Shown: positions 15,720-24,134 of the stretch, piece after piece | Position numbering within the stretch: the stretch's first letter is position 1 | How the letters are laid out: each line of letters starts with the position of its first letter | NCBI GenBank assembly: GCA_006218025.1 | Contig: VBWA01000013.1 | Span: forward strand, 1-61,519 | Source of the DNA: Rhodocyclaceae bacterium | GTDB lineage: Bacteria > Pseudomonadota > Gammaproteobacteria > Burkholderiales > Rhodocyclaceae | DNA length: 61,519 nucleotides | Reading direction: 5' to 3' | Program-made: the position numbers and the translations under genes | Notes under the pieces: generated by a model | What the model saw: only the letters and a program-made list of their open reading frames with translations | Databases searched by the model: none | What the model was told of the DNA's origin: nothing

Positions 15720-17366
15720 TTATTGTTCCGGATGGACTGATCGAATGGCATTAATCATTGAGTCTACAAAGTCTTCAGCGAGGGCCGCGTTTTCATCCAC
15801 CCACAGATCGATTAGACCCCACACCTTCATCAATTTCACACGTTGAGTGAACCAAACCTTCGCCGAGTCTCTCTTATCAAGTTGGACAGCATGATCATTT
15901 AGAAGATGCTCTGCTAGGTAATCGCTGCTAAGACCCAACTTGTCCAGCTTTTTCCAGGAGTCAAGATGGCTGTCGCGATCATCTATTAGGGTTTGGATGA
16001 ATCGATATAACAGGAGCTCCGGAGTTGGCCTGTCACCGATTGCGGCTGTACCAGGAAGTCGAACGACGTTCGACATTCCACGTATCTTTTTTTCTTCAAC
16101 ATCGGCATCTACAACGATTACCACTGTCTTGAAGTAGTGATCAGCCTTATACAACTTGAGTAGATCGTCGTGGCCCATCTTGATGGACAGGACTTTAAGG
16201 CGTACCTTCGTTTCCTTTGCAATTTTGGACAATCGAGGTCCACATAACAGGCGTTCGGCGTACAGATGCGCCTCATCATCCTCTGCATAAACAAGTACGA
16301 CAGGCTTTTTCGTTCGGGCCGACGTCGGTGGCTCAAGATACATATCTGCCTTTATCTGCTCGAATGACCATCCCTCACACAGATGCGGATTTCGGGTGTC
16401 TTGCAGATAATGCAACTTGTCTTGGGATTTTCCTGTCGGAGCCTTTTGGATTTGAAGGCTGACGGATTCAATTAAGACTAGCGAGTGCGTCGTGGCAATG
16501 ATCTGTAGGCCAAGCGTAGTAGCCTCGCGCTGCAGTATCCGTAGCAATTTTGTCTGCGTGCGCGGGTGAAACCCAGCATCAACTTCGTCGACAATCAATA
16601 GTCCGCCAGGATAAGACTCCCCCATTTCGCGTTGCAGCTTCTTGAACGAGGCCAAAGCCGTGACGATGCTGCTTAAGGAGTCTTGTCCAAGCGAGATTGC
16701 TCGACTGTCATAGGCGTAGTCAGCGTGCTTCGAGACCTTCTTTGTGTGGGTTATGCTCTGATGGGTAATTAAGTCGGCAGTCTCGCGTCCAGTTTCGATT
16801 AGCTCGTTGGTCACCTTCTGAATGTAATTTCGATCAATAGCTGGCATGGTCGTATCGCTGGATTTGCGCACATGAAGCCGATTGCTTTCACCGATCGGGA
16901 TCACTCGAGTCATTCCTAGGTAGATTGTCGGCAGTGGTACTTTGGCGTCGCTCTTGAATGCGATGCCCTCATGCTCGAAATCTTGCTTCGGGTCATTCCG
17001 GGGGACCACGCGAAATAATTCCTTGCCCCGTCTAGTGACGTTTCCTTTCTTGACCAGGATTTTTCCATCGATGTCGTAGCTGATCATGACATAGGGCTTC
17101 TTGTCGGCATCGTCTATGAAATCGTGATCTTCAGTGAGGTGAATGATCTCCTGGAAATTTGCTTGAACGGCTCGATTAAAGTAGCTGACATACTCCTTTT
17201 CTGACAAGCCAGAGTCGTTAGCTATGAACGCGAGGATTGTCGATTTTCCTGTGCCATTGTGGCCGGCAATCAACGTAATGCGCTCGGCTATTGGAATACT
17301 CAGAAGCCTCAGGCGTCGAAATGGAATTTTGGAAAATTCGATGGAGCAAACCCGTATTGCGCTCAT
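15720..17366 (-). CDS. OLD-like ATPase with TOPRIM nuclease domain
   Basis: The protein has 548 residues from the ATG at 17366 (a GTG at 17372 is also possible). An SMC/ABC-like ATPase domain comes first. Walker A GHNGTGKST is near residue 37, an ABC-type signature SLGQDSLSS near 225, Walker B LLIVDEVDAGFHP near 258, and the switch histidine in ATTHS near 290. A C-terminal TOPRIM-like segment follows, with VYAEDDEAHLYAERLL (Glu) near 355 and VVIVVDADVEE (DxD) near 415. OLD-family proteins are ATP-regulated nucleases used in phage defence (Gabija, retron and PARIS-type contexts). Here it is followed by a Dam-like methylase. Confidence 0.75.
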   Translation of the reverse strand: MSAIRVCSIEFSKIPFRRLRLLSIPIAERITLIAGHNGTGKSTILAFIANDSGLSEKEYVSYFNRAVQANFQEIIHLTEDHDFIDDADKKPYVMISYDIDGKILVKKGNVTRRGKELFRVVPRNDPKQDFEHEGIAFKSDAKVPLPTIYLGMTRVIPIGESNRLHVRKSSDTTMPAIDRNYIQKVTNELIETGRETADLITHQSITHTKKVSKHADYAYDSRAISLGQDSLSSIVTALASFKKLQREMGESYPGGLLIVDEVDAGFHPRTQTKLLRILQREATTLGLQIIATTHSLVLIESVSLQIQKAPTGKSQDKLHYLQDTRNPHLCEGWSFEQIKADMYLEPPTSARTKKPVVLVYAEDDEAHLYAERLLCGPRLSKIAKETKVRLKVLSIKMGHDDLLKLYKADHYFKTVVIVVDADVEEKKIRGMSNVVRLPGTAAIGDRPTPELLLYRFIQTLIDDRDSHLDSWKKLDKLGLSSDYLAEHLLNDHAVQLDKRDSAKVWFTQRVKLMKVWGLIDLWVDENAALAEDFVDSMINAIRSVHPEQ

Positions 17367-17372
17367 AGACAC

Positions 17373-17927
17373 CCGACTCCCGTGCTGTATGGCATGAAAA
17401 TAATATTATAGTTATTGGTAATATTGCCGAACTTTGTTTCAAGATGGTACTTGGTGGCGACCCTTCTGAAGTGTTCAGCATAAGGCAAAGCCCTACTGGA
17501 GAGTACTTGATAGTGCTAGCAATGCAGAACGTAGCCTCAGGGTAAGGTGATGGTGCGACCACCTGACTGTCGGACATGCAGCCGACGCGCGATGCAGGAC
17601 TGGCACAGCTTGAGGCCGGGCTTGCTTGGTGGTATTGAGGATATTCCTGTCAGAAGTCGGGGCCAGTTTGACGATCGACAACTGCGGCTAAAGCAACAGC
17701 CACAAGCGCAGGGTCTATGGATATATGGACAGTTCGCCTGGCGGCGAAACGGGCACCTTGCCGTGGGTAACGCAAAACGCCGTTATCCACCGCGCCGCCC
17801 TCTGCCCACAGATCCACAGACCCCCAAGAGCAAGATTCTTTTTTTATTTGGGGTTCAAGGTCAAAAGCTCCTCGCGCAGAATCAAACCCGGATGGCCACG
17901 TGCGTTCCTCGCCAGGGCTATCCGGAA
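17373..17927. other. Gap between the OLD-like gene and alpA
   Basis: No convincing gene is seen in these 555 bp; the open frames on both strands have no recognisable protein signature. The left part (17380-17530) is AT-rich and must hold the promoter of the OLD-like/Dam pair. One TTATCCAC word occurs at 17783, too little to call an origin. Confidence 0.5.
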
Positions 17928-18467
17928 CTACGCGTCGGATTCCGCCCCGCATTCCCCGGTCAGACTACAGCGCCGGATCAGCTCGCGAATGTCCTCGACC
18001 CGCCACGCCGTAATGCGCGCTCCCAGCGTCCGCACAGGCCGCGGGTAGCGCCCCGATTTCACCCCAGCCCACCACGTTGACTTTCCGACCGGTATCAGTG
18101 CCGGGATCGGCGGCACGGCCTTGGGATTGCCGATGATTTGTCGAAGGCGTAGGTAGCCCGTCTCAGGCAGGGCGTACATCCCCCGCTGCTCCGGGGAGCA
18201 GGCGTCGCCGGCGAATGCCAGTCCATCGCTGCCGGCGAACCGTTCGCTTGCAGAGTGCTTGCGTGACTGAGGCAGTCCGCACACCGAGACGCCGCGGCTT
18301 GAAGGTCGACCATTTTCGTCGGGATCGTCCGGCGCCTTATTGACGGCCGCGGGCCGGGAGCGATCCGCAGGGTCACTACCAAGTCCGCTGCGAATCTGCG
18401 GAGCCGTGGGCGACATCGGCTTTTTCGCGAATGGCGTCCGGGCCTTTCCTGAATTCCTGTTCAGCAT
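17928..18467 (-). CDS. AlpA-family transcriptional regulator with extended N-terminus
   Basis: The 179-residue frame ends in an AlpA/MerR-like winged-helix domain (about residues 105-170). It contains IPVGKSTWWAGVKSGRYP, where recognition-helix residues bind DNA, and then AWRVEDIRELI. The first 95 residues are low in complexity and rich in Ser, Pro and Arg. A start at 18179, preceded by GGAG, would give an 83-residue protein of the usual AlpA size. AAGGA also lies before 18467. AlpA proteins switch on excision genes in prophages and ICEs. It is divergent from the sigma factor gene. Confidence 0.65.
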   Translation of the reverse strand: MLNRNSGKARTPFAKKPMSPTAPQIRSGLGSDPADRSRPAAVNKAPDDPDENGRPSSRGVSVCGLPQSRKHSASERFAGSDGLAFAGDACSPEQRGMYALPETGYLRLRQIIGNPKAVPPIPALIPVGKSTWWAGVKSGRYPRPVRTLGARITAWRVEDIRELIRRCSLTGECGAESDA

Positions 18468-18695
18468 TTGCCGGGTTCCTTTTCTCTGAGGTGGTGGCGG
18501 CCCGGTTCGTCTTGCGTACGAACCAGGACCGTACGGGACTTTCGTGGCCCGCTCCTCATCAATACGGATTCGCTCGTAAAACTGTCGGCGACTATGCCTT
18601 GAGTCGTATAGATATATTTATTTCGATGCCATTTAGCTAAATAGCAACGTCATTGGTCACATTGCCGCCCTTTCATCTGACGAAAGGGGGGCGCC

Positions 18696-19286
18696 ATGGC
18701 GCTCAAACAGGGCGATGGTCTACAGGGCTGGGAAATAGCGGTCACCAAGAAACTCATCGGAGAATTCCGCCGGCGGTCACGAAGTCTGTATCGGGAGGAA
18801 TTCGACGACCTCCTGCAGGAATGCCTGGTGCACTGGCTTGAAGTGCGGCGGCAGGTAGTCCCCGATCGGGACGGCCCGCCCATCGCCTACATGGCGCGGG
18901 TCGTGCGCAACAAGCTGATCGATCTGGCGCGCGAGCGGGAGACCGACAAGCGACGGGGCGACCAGGAAACCGTTTCCCTGGACGATACGGTGGGTGACTC
19001 CGAGGATGCACCCACCTATGCCGATCTGGTCGATGCCGAACAGGGTCGGGATCTGGGTGGGCAAGAGTCGTTCGATCCGGCCGACATTCGTATCGACGTT
19101 ACGGAGGTCATGAGCCGGCTTACGCCCGAGCAGCGGCGCCTGTGCGATCTGCTCGGTGCACAGGGCCTGTCCATCAAAGAGGCCTCAGAGAAGCTCCGAA
19201 TCCCGCGCGCAACGCTCTACGAGGAAATCAAACGTATCCGCAAGATCTTCGCCCAGCATGGTCTGGACGACTATCTGCAACCCTGA
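18696..19286 (+). CDS. Element-borne sigma-70-family (ECF-like) sigma factor
   Basis: The 196-residue protein has a region-2-like segment (REEFDDLLQECLVHWLE, then YMARVVRNKLIDLARERE, residues about 30-85). An acidic linker follows (90-135), then a region-4 helix-turn-helix (LTPEQRRLCDLLGAQGLSIKEASEKLRIPRATLYEEIKR split over residues 140-182). It lies directly upstream of parA in the element core, so it may direct polymerase to element promoters. Anti-sigma partners are not seen nearby. Confidence 0.7.
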   Translation: MALKQGDGLQGWEIAVTKKLIGEFRRRSRSLYREEFDDLLQECLVHWLEVRRQVVPDRDGPPIAYMARVVRNKLIDLARERETDKRRGDQETVSLDDTVGDSEDAPTYADLVDAEQGRDLGGQESFDPADIRIDVTEVMSRLTPEQRRLCDLLGAQGLSIKEASEKLRIPRATLYEEIKRIRKIFAQHGLDDYLQP

Positions 19287-19347
19287 TCCGACACTTTGCC
19301 GAGGAATTTCGTATGAATGAACCATGACCTGAAACCGCGCCGATTCG

Positions 19348-20196
19348 ATGATCAAATTCACTGTGACCAGCACCAAGGGGGGTGTCGGCAAGACCACGCT
19401 CACCGCTAATCTGGGGGCGCTCCTTGCCGACATGGGGCTGCGCGTTCTCCTGATCGACGCCGACGTGCAACCCTCGCTGTCGAAATATTTTCCGCTGGCG
19501 GTGGCGAAACCGGCTGCCGGCCTGACCGAGGTGATCGTGCGCGGCACGGTCACGAAGTCGTGCATCACGGCGACTCTGTATCAGAACCTCGACATCGTGA
19601 TCTCCGACGACCCCGAGGGCAATCTTCCGCACTGGCTGCTGAATCGCATCGACCGCGGCTTCCGGTTACGTTTCGCGCTGCAGTCGCCGGCGGTGGTCGA
19701 GGCCTATGACTGCGTACTGATCGATACCCAGGGCGCCATCGGACCCTTGCAGGATGCGGCGGTACTTGCCGCCGACATCCTGGTATCGCCGATCACCCCG
19801 GAGATCCTCTCCGCCCGCGAATTCCGCGACGGCACCATGGAGCTGCTCGATCGCCTGGAGCCGGGCGGCGCACTGGGCGCCAGCCTGGGGCCGATGAAAG
19901 CGGTGATCTACCGGCAGGATCGCAGTGCGGATGCCCGGATCATCGCCAGCGGCATCCGCGAGGACTTCATCAAGCTCAAGGGCCGGGCAGCCGTTCTGGA
20001 AACCGTGGTGCCGCATGCCAAGGCCTACAAGGAAGCTGCGACGCTGCGCGTCCCGGTGCATCGCCACGAACGCAAGCGCGACGGCCCGACGCCGAGCGCC
20101 TACACCGTCATGCACCAGTTGGCCTGGGAGTTGATCCCCAGCCTCGAAGGCGTGTTCGCCGATCTGCTGCCCAGACGGGAGGCTCAGGGTGAGTGA
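19348..20196 (+). CDS. parA: ParA-family partition ATPase
   Basis: The 282-residue protein has the deviant Walker A KGGVGKTT near residue 10, a switch I region with LIDADVQPSLS near 42, and Walker B VLIDTQGAIG near 125. This is the ParA/MinD ATPase class that opens the conserved core of PFGI-1/SPI-7-type ICEs. It should segregate or stabilise the excised circular form together with ParB. The ParB gene starts 8 bp before its stop. Confidence 0.88.
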   Translation: MIKFTVTSTKGGVGKTTLTANLGALLADMGLRVLLIDADVQPSLSKYFPLAVAKPAAGLTEVIVRGTVTKSCITATLYQNLDIVISDDPEGNLPHWLLNRIDRGFRLRFALQSPAVVEAYDCVLIDTQGAIGPLQDAAVLAADILVSPITPEILSAREFRDGTMELLDRLEPGGALGASLGPMKAVIYRQDRSADARIIASGIREDFIKLKGRAAVLETVVPHAKAYKEAATLRVPVHRHERKRDGPTPSAYTVMHQLAWELIPSLEGVFADLLPRREAQGE

Positions 20197-21709
20197 CGAA
20201 GCGCAGCCGCTTGGCGGCGCTGTCGTGACTGATCAGGCTGCAACGGCACCCGCACAAGTGCCAGCGAGGTCCACGTTAATCGAACAGAGACGACGCTTGG
20301 TCGCCGAGTCCTTGCAAGTCGGCAATCTGGGCAACAACGCCCGTGACCTGCCGGTCCAGGCCGATCCGACCCATGACTGCCAGATTGAGCTCTCGGTAGA
20401 GGATATCCATCCCTATGAGCACAACCCGCGGCGGGCCAACAACACCAAGTTCAACGAGATCAAGGCCTCGATCCGCGCCAGCGGCCTGCGCAATCCCTTC
20501 ACCGTAACCCGCCGGCCGGGTGAATCGCACTTCGTCGTCGAGGCCGGCGGCAACACGCGCCTGCTGGCCATCCGGCAACTTTGGGCAGAGACGCGGGAGC
20601 CGCGTTTCCACAAGCTCGGTGTCCTGTTTCGGCCGTGGCGCTCGGAAAGTCACGTGCTTACCGCCCACCTCATCGAGAACGAGCAGCGCGGCGACATGAA
20701 TTTCTGGGACAAGGCCAGCGGGGTCGTCGATCTCAAGGCGCGACTCGAAGCGGAGAAGGGAACCACGCTCTCCCTGCGACAACTCGAAGAAGGGATGAAG
20801 GCGCTGGGCTTGTCCATCAATACCGCGACGCTCGCCCACTACCTGTTCGCCACCGAGCGGCTGGGCATCCTGGGCGAAGCCGTTATCGATCTCTCGGGCC
20901 TGGACGTCAAGACCCTCCAGCCTCGGCTCAATTCCATGAAGCGCTATGCGCAGACGCGCACATCGCTGGCCGAGGACGAACTCTACGCGATGGTCTTCGA
21001 ACCGGTCTTTCGCCATACTGCCGACGAGTATCGGCGCTCGTCTAGCTTCAGCATTGCGGCGGTATGCCGTGCATGCGAGGAGGAGCTGGCTGATGTACTT
21101 GGCGAGCCTGTTGCCGAACTGCGCATGGCGCTCGAACCGGCGGCACGGGCGCCACAAGTCTCAGTGGGGGGCTCGCCAACGGAGCCGACTGTTAGCACGG
21201 CTAACACCGGAACGGCCGCTCCCAGGCGCCATACGCAGGCAGAAGGTGCGATTCCGGCCAAGACCGAAGGCGCTGCCGTTCATTCTCGGGTTATCGAACA
21301 GGTGCGCTTGTGCGCTGGCCTTGTCGGGATCAGCGATTGCCTGCGCAGCGACGAAGCGGCGCCACTTGGGTACCGCATGGACGAGTTACCGATTTCGCCT
21401 CATGGAGATTCGCTGCATCCGAGCCAGCAATGGGCCTGGCAACTCTTGGCGCTGGTGTCCGCAACTGCGGTCCTGCCGGAAGGTCTTGCAGCCGGCGATC
21501 CATGCGCGGCTGATAGCGCGTCCCAGGTGCCCGACCTTCCGGTGGATGCCTTCCAGTTCGATGCCACTTTCTTCGGTTGGCTGGTCGATGCCAATGACCG
21601 AACGGCCAGCGCCTGCTGGGATCTCCTCGGTCTGGTCAGGGAATTTCGCTCATCGGATTCCACGCCCGACCTGCCGTGCAGTGGAATATCTGTAGCGGAG
21701 GGAACCTGA
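20189..21709 (+). CDS. parB: ParB-family partition protein (ICE type I)
   Basis: The 506-residue protein has a ParB/sulfiredoxin-like nuclease domain at about 60-150, with the ICE-ParB motif LSVEDIHPYEHNPRR, and VVEAGGNTRLLAIRQLW equal to the GxxR/K box. A helix-turn-helix region lies around 190-240. The C-terminal third is poorly conserved. The start is GTG and overlaps parA. Its stop overlaps the DUF2857 start (TGATG). It matches the long ParB of PFGI-1-class elements. Confidence 0.85.
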   Translation: MSDEAQPLGGAVVTDQAATAPAQVPARSTLIEQRRRLVAESLQVGNLGNNARDLPVQADPTHDCQIELSVEDIHPYEHNPRRANNTKFNEIKASIRASGLRNPFTVTRRPGESHFVVEAGGNTRLLAIRQLWAETREPRFHKLGVLFRPWRSESHVLTAHLIENEQRGDMNFWDKASGVVDLKARLEAEKGTTLSLRQLEEGMKALGLSINTATLAHYLFATERLGILGEAVIDLSGLDVKTLQPRLNSMKRYAQTRTSLAEDELYAMVFEPVFRHTADEYRRSSSFSIAAVCRACEEELADVLGEPVAELRMALEPAARAPQVSVGGSPTEPTVSTANTGTAAPRRHTQAEGAIPAKTEGAAVHSRVIEQVRLCAGLVGISDCLRSDEAAPLGYRMDELPISPHGDSLHPSQQWAWQLLALVSATAVLPEGLAAGDPCAADSASQVPDLPVDAFQFDATFFGWLVDANDRTASACWDLLGLVREFRSSDSTPDLPCSGISVAEGT

Positions 21710-22251
21710 TGCTGCCGCTGCTCGATACGCAGGTGCGCCTGGTACTCCTCAATCACGTCGCCGTGCGGCTGGCCGAGGCGAAGCCGGATGAACTCCACGC
21801 CGCCGGCATCGCGAACGAACAAGTCGCTCGCTTGCGGCAATTGTCGGCACTCGATCTGAACCGCCTGGCCACGATGCGCGATCTGACCATCGGCGTGAGC
21901 TTTGATGCCGCCGGACTCACTGCGGGGCTGCGCACGGTCTCGCTGGTGAATGAGGCCAAGGCGCTGGAGGCGTATTTCATCCGCCATGGTGCGTCCTGGC
22001 AGATGATGAGTGCGCTCTTCAAGATCCGCCGCAAGGTGACGCTCAGGCGCCGCCGCGACTGCGGTGCCTGGAGACCGTCAGGCCGCTTCCCGCTTCCTGA
22101 TACCGCTCTGCGCGAGCGCATTTACCGGGCATGGCATGCCATTGAGGAGCCGAATCTCCGGGTGCGCTACTACCGCCTGCATCAAGCTTTCCCGAACCTC
22201 TCCATCGCCGTTCTCGAGGCAGTCGCGCGCGAATTCGAGGACGAGCCATGA
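21709..22251 (+). CDS. DUF2857-family ICE core protein
   Basis: The start at 21709 shares one base with the parB stop (TGATG), giving 180 residues. It has the DUF2857 layout: an N-terminal helix (LLDTQVRLVLLNHVAVRLAE), the LRQLSALDLNRLATM segment, and a basic KIRRKVTLRRRRDCG segment near 115. DUF2857 proteins follow ParB in this ICE class; their role is unknown, though the FlhC-like helix pattern suggests DNA binding. The next gene overlaps by 4 bp (ATGA). Confidence 0.75.
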   Translation: MLPLLDTQVRLVLLNHVAVRLAEAKPDELHAAGIANEQVARLRQLSALDLNRLATMRDLTIGVSFDAAGLTAGLRTVSLVNEAKALEAYFIRHGASWQMMSALFKIRRKVTLRRRRDCGAWRPSGRFPLPDTALRERIYRAWHAIEEPNLRVRYYRLHQAFPNLSIAVLEAVAREFEDEP

Positions 22252-22625
22252 ACGGCCGCCGCTCGATTCCGCCGGGCCTTACTGCCGAACTGCTGCTCGA
22301 CGTCTTCGACCTGCCGATCAGCTTCCACCGTTGTCTGGTCCCGATCACCGGGGGCGTGACGGCGGCGCTGATGCTCTCGCAGGCCATCTGGACCAGCGAG
22401 GCGCTCGACCCCGAGGTCGGCGGCTGGTTCTGCAGGTCCCAGGAGGAATGGACCGAAGAGACCGGGCTTTCGCGCTGGGAGCAGGAAACGGCACGGCGAG
22501 CTTTGCGCAGCGGCGGCTTTCTCGAAGAGCGACGCGCCGGCATGCCGGCGAAGCTCTGGTTTCGCGTACGACCCGAAGCCGTAGGGCGCGCATTGCAGGC
22601 GCAAGCCAACCCGGTTCGCCGATAA
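22248..22625 (+). CDS. Small winged-helix paralogue of the STY4528 N-terminal module
   Basis: The 125-residue protein overlaps the DUF2857 gene by ATGA. It contains one copy of a module of about 85 residues (FHRCLVPITGGVTAALMLSQ, then GGWFCRSQEEWTEETGLS, then GMPAKLWFRV). The module also occurs twice in the next gene. The pattern fits the winged-helix DNA-binding part of plasmid and ICE replication proteins. It may be a duplicated module that broke off to become its own gene. Confidence 0.65.
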   Translation: MNGRRSIPPGLTAELLLDVFDLPISFHRCLVPITGGVTAALMLSQAIWTSEALDPEVGGWFCRSQEEWTEETGLSRWEQETARRALRSGGFLEERRAGMPAKLWFRVRPEAVGRALQAQANPVRR

Positions 22626-22643
22626 CGGTACACAGGCCCAAGC

Positions 22644-24074
22644 ATGAGAGACCGAGAACCGAGAACCGTAACCAGCGCCGATGACGACCCATGGCAATCC
22701 GCCCAACAGGAACGAGCACTGGCGACCCTCTGGCCACTGCTGGGGCGGCATATCGCGTTTCATCGCCGCCTCGTGGACCTGACGGCGAACGTGAAGGCGG
22801 CGCTGTTGCTTTCCCAATCGATCTACTGGACGCGCCACGGTCGCGACATCGCCCGGACCGGCGGCTGGTTCCTCAAGACCACTGAGCAATGGGAGATGGA
22901 AACCGGACTTTCCGCCAAGGAACAAGCCACCGCACGCGAGGTATTGCGCAAACTGGCGATCCTCAGCGAGCAGCGCGTTGGCATCCCGGCGAGGCTGCAT
23001 TTCCGCCTATGCGTTGATCAGCTCGGCGCCTTGCTCAGCGACCGGATTGGCAGGGCGTCGGCGAGTCTGGACTGGGCCGATGGCGCCGCGGTCGCGGAAT
23101 TGCTGGGGCCGTCGCTCGCCTATCACCGTACGCTGGCCGGCATCGGCGGCGGGGTCCATGCCGGCCTGCTGTTGTCACGCACGCTGCACCTGACGCGGCT
23201 GCAGATGCGCCGGCAGTTGCAGGAGTGGATCGGCAGTTCGACCGACGTATGGACCGAGCAGATCGGCCTCACGCGCCGCGAACAGGAGATTGCGCGTCGG
23301 GAGTTGGTGGGCGTCGGAGTCTGGGAAGAGACTTTGGTCGGCATTCCTCCGCGACGACTCGCCCGAATCCGGCTGGATTGCCTGCTCGCGCGGCTGGCGG
23401 GGGATGAATCCGGCGATGCCAATCGCATCGCTTTGCCGTATTCGCCAGAGTGCGGTGTTGCCACAATCAATAGTCGACAAAAAGGCGAAACAAGTATGCG
23501 GGATTCCCACATTCATGTTTTGCCGAAAGCGCCAAAATTGATTCGACAAAAACGCCATCACTGTTTCGACGAAAGCGCCAATCTACATATACAAGGAAGT
23601 ACACGTGGTTTAGTACAACAACCACCCACAAGGGAAACCATCGCTAATGCGGGGCCGTCGCAACGTCGTGGTGGTGATCTGATCCTGCCTGAAAGCCTGC
23701 TCCCTGAAGAACGTCCGGCGGCGCTCCTCCTGCTTAAGCCCTGCGCGCAGCAAGCCCAGGCCTTGCTCGACGAGCTGAGTGCCCGGATGCAGGCAAAAGC
23801 AGTGCATACCAGCCCGCTCGCCTACCTGCGTGGCCTGGTCAGACGTGCCCTGGCCGGCGAGTTTGTGCCGGAACTGGGGCAGCGCGTGGCGGCTGCCAGG
23901 CGCAGGCATGACGAGGACCTGATCCTGCGTCAGCAGCGCGAGGCCGAGGAGCAGCGTCTTGCCGGCGAGTGCGCGACCCCGGAACACCAGGCCAAGCGCG
24001 CATCCCGCCGCGCCGAGATGCGACAGATCGCGGACGCGATGCAGGCCGGGCGCCCGCCGGAGAAGCGCTCGTGA
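22644..24074 (+). CDS. STY4528-family ICE replication protein
   Basis: The 476-residue protein has two tandem winged-helix modules (about residues 36-125 and 150-250). Each has an FHRxLxxxxxxVxAxLLLSxxxxxT helix and a WxxxTGLSxxEQxxAxxxL recognition unit. A low-complexity linker follows (about 265-345), then a C-terminal STY4528-like region with PLAYLRGLVRRALAGEF and a basic Arg/Glu-rich tail. This family is annotated as pathogenicity-island replication protein. The DNA for the linker is AT-rich and carries iteron-like repeats (23474-23581), so the gene may contain its own origin. Confidence 0.8.
   Translation: MRDREPRTVTSADDDPWQSAQQERALATLWPLLGRHIAFHRRLVDLTANVKAALLLSQSIYWTRHGRDIARTGGWFLKTTEQWEMETGLSAKEQATAREVLRKLAILSEQRVGIPARLHFRLCVDQLGALLSDRIGRASASLDWADGAAVAELLGPSLAYHRTLAGIGGGVHAGLLLSRTLHLTRLQMRRQLQEWIGSSTDVWTEQIGLTRREQEIARRELVGVGVWEETLVGIPPRRLARIRLDCLLARLAGDESGDANRIALPYSPECGVATINSRQKGETSMRDSHIHVLPKAPKLIRQKRHHCFDESANLHIQGSTRGLVQQPPTRETIANAGPSQRRGGDLILPESLLPEERPAALLLLKPCAQQAQALLDELSARMQAKAVHTSPLAYLRGLVRRALAGEFVPELGQRVAAARRRHDEDLILRQQREAEEQRLAGECATPEHQAKRASRRAEMRQIADAMQAGRPPEKRS
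23474..23581 (+). repeat. Iteron-like repeats inside the STY4528 gene (candidate oriV)
   Basis: Units related to TTCGACGAAAGCGCCAA start at 23520 (weaker first half), 23542 and 23565. The AAARCGCCA cores lie at 23526, 23549 and 23572, exactly 23 bp apart. A fourth half-unit, TCGACAAAAA at 23474, is in the same 23-bp phase (69 bp before its match at 23543). The stretch is AT-rich compared with its flanks and is followed by ATCTACATATACAAG. This is how iterons beside a melting region look. Confidence 0.45.
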
Positions 24075-24134
24075 GCCCCCTGCCAGTCCGAATTCCCGGC
24101 AGCCACAACCTCCTCAATCGAAACGGAGTCCGCA

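Noticed and set aside
17782-17820. TTATCCAC word and nearby CCACAGA words as DnaA boxes of an origin
   Set aside because: Only one near-match to the box, without AT-rich or iteron structure. The array at 23474 is a better origin candidate.
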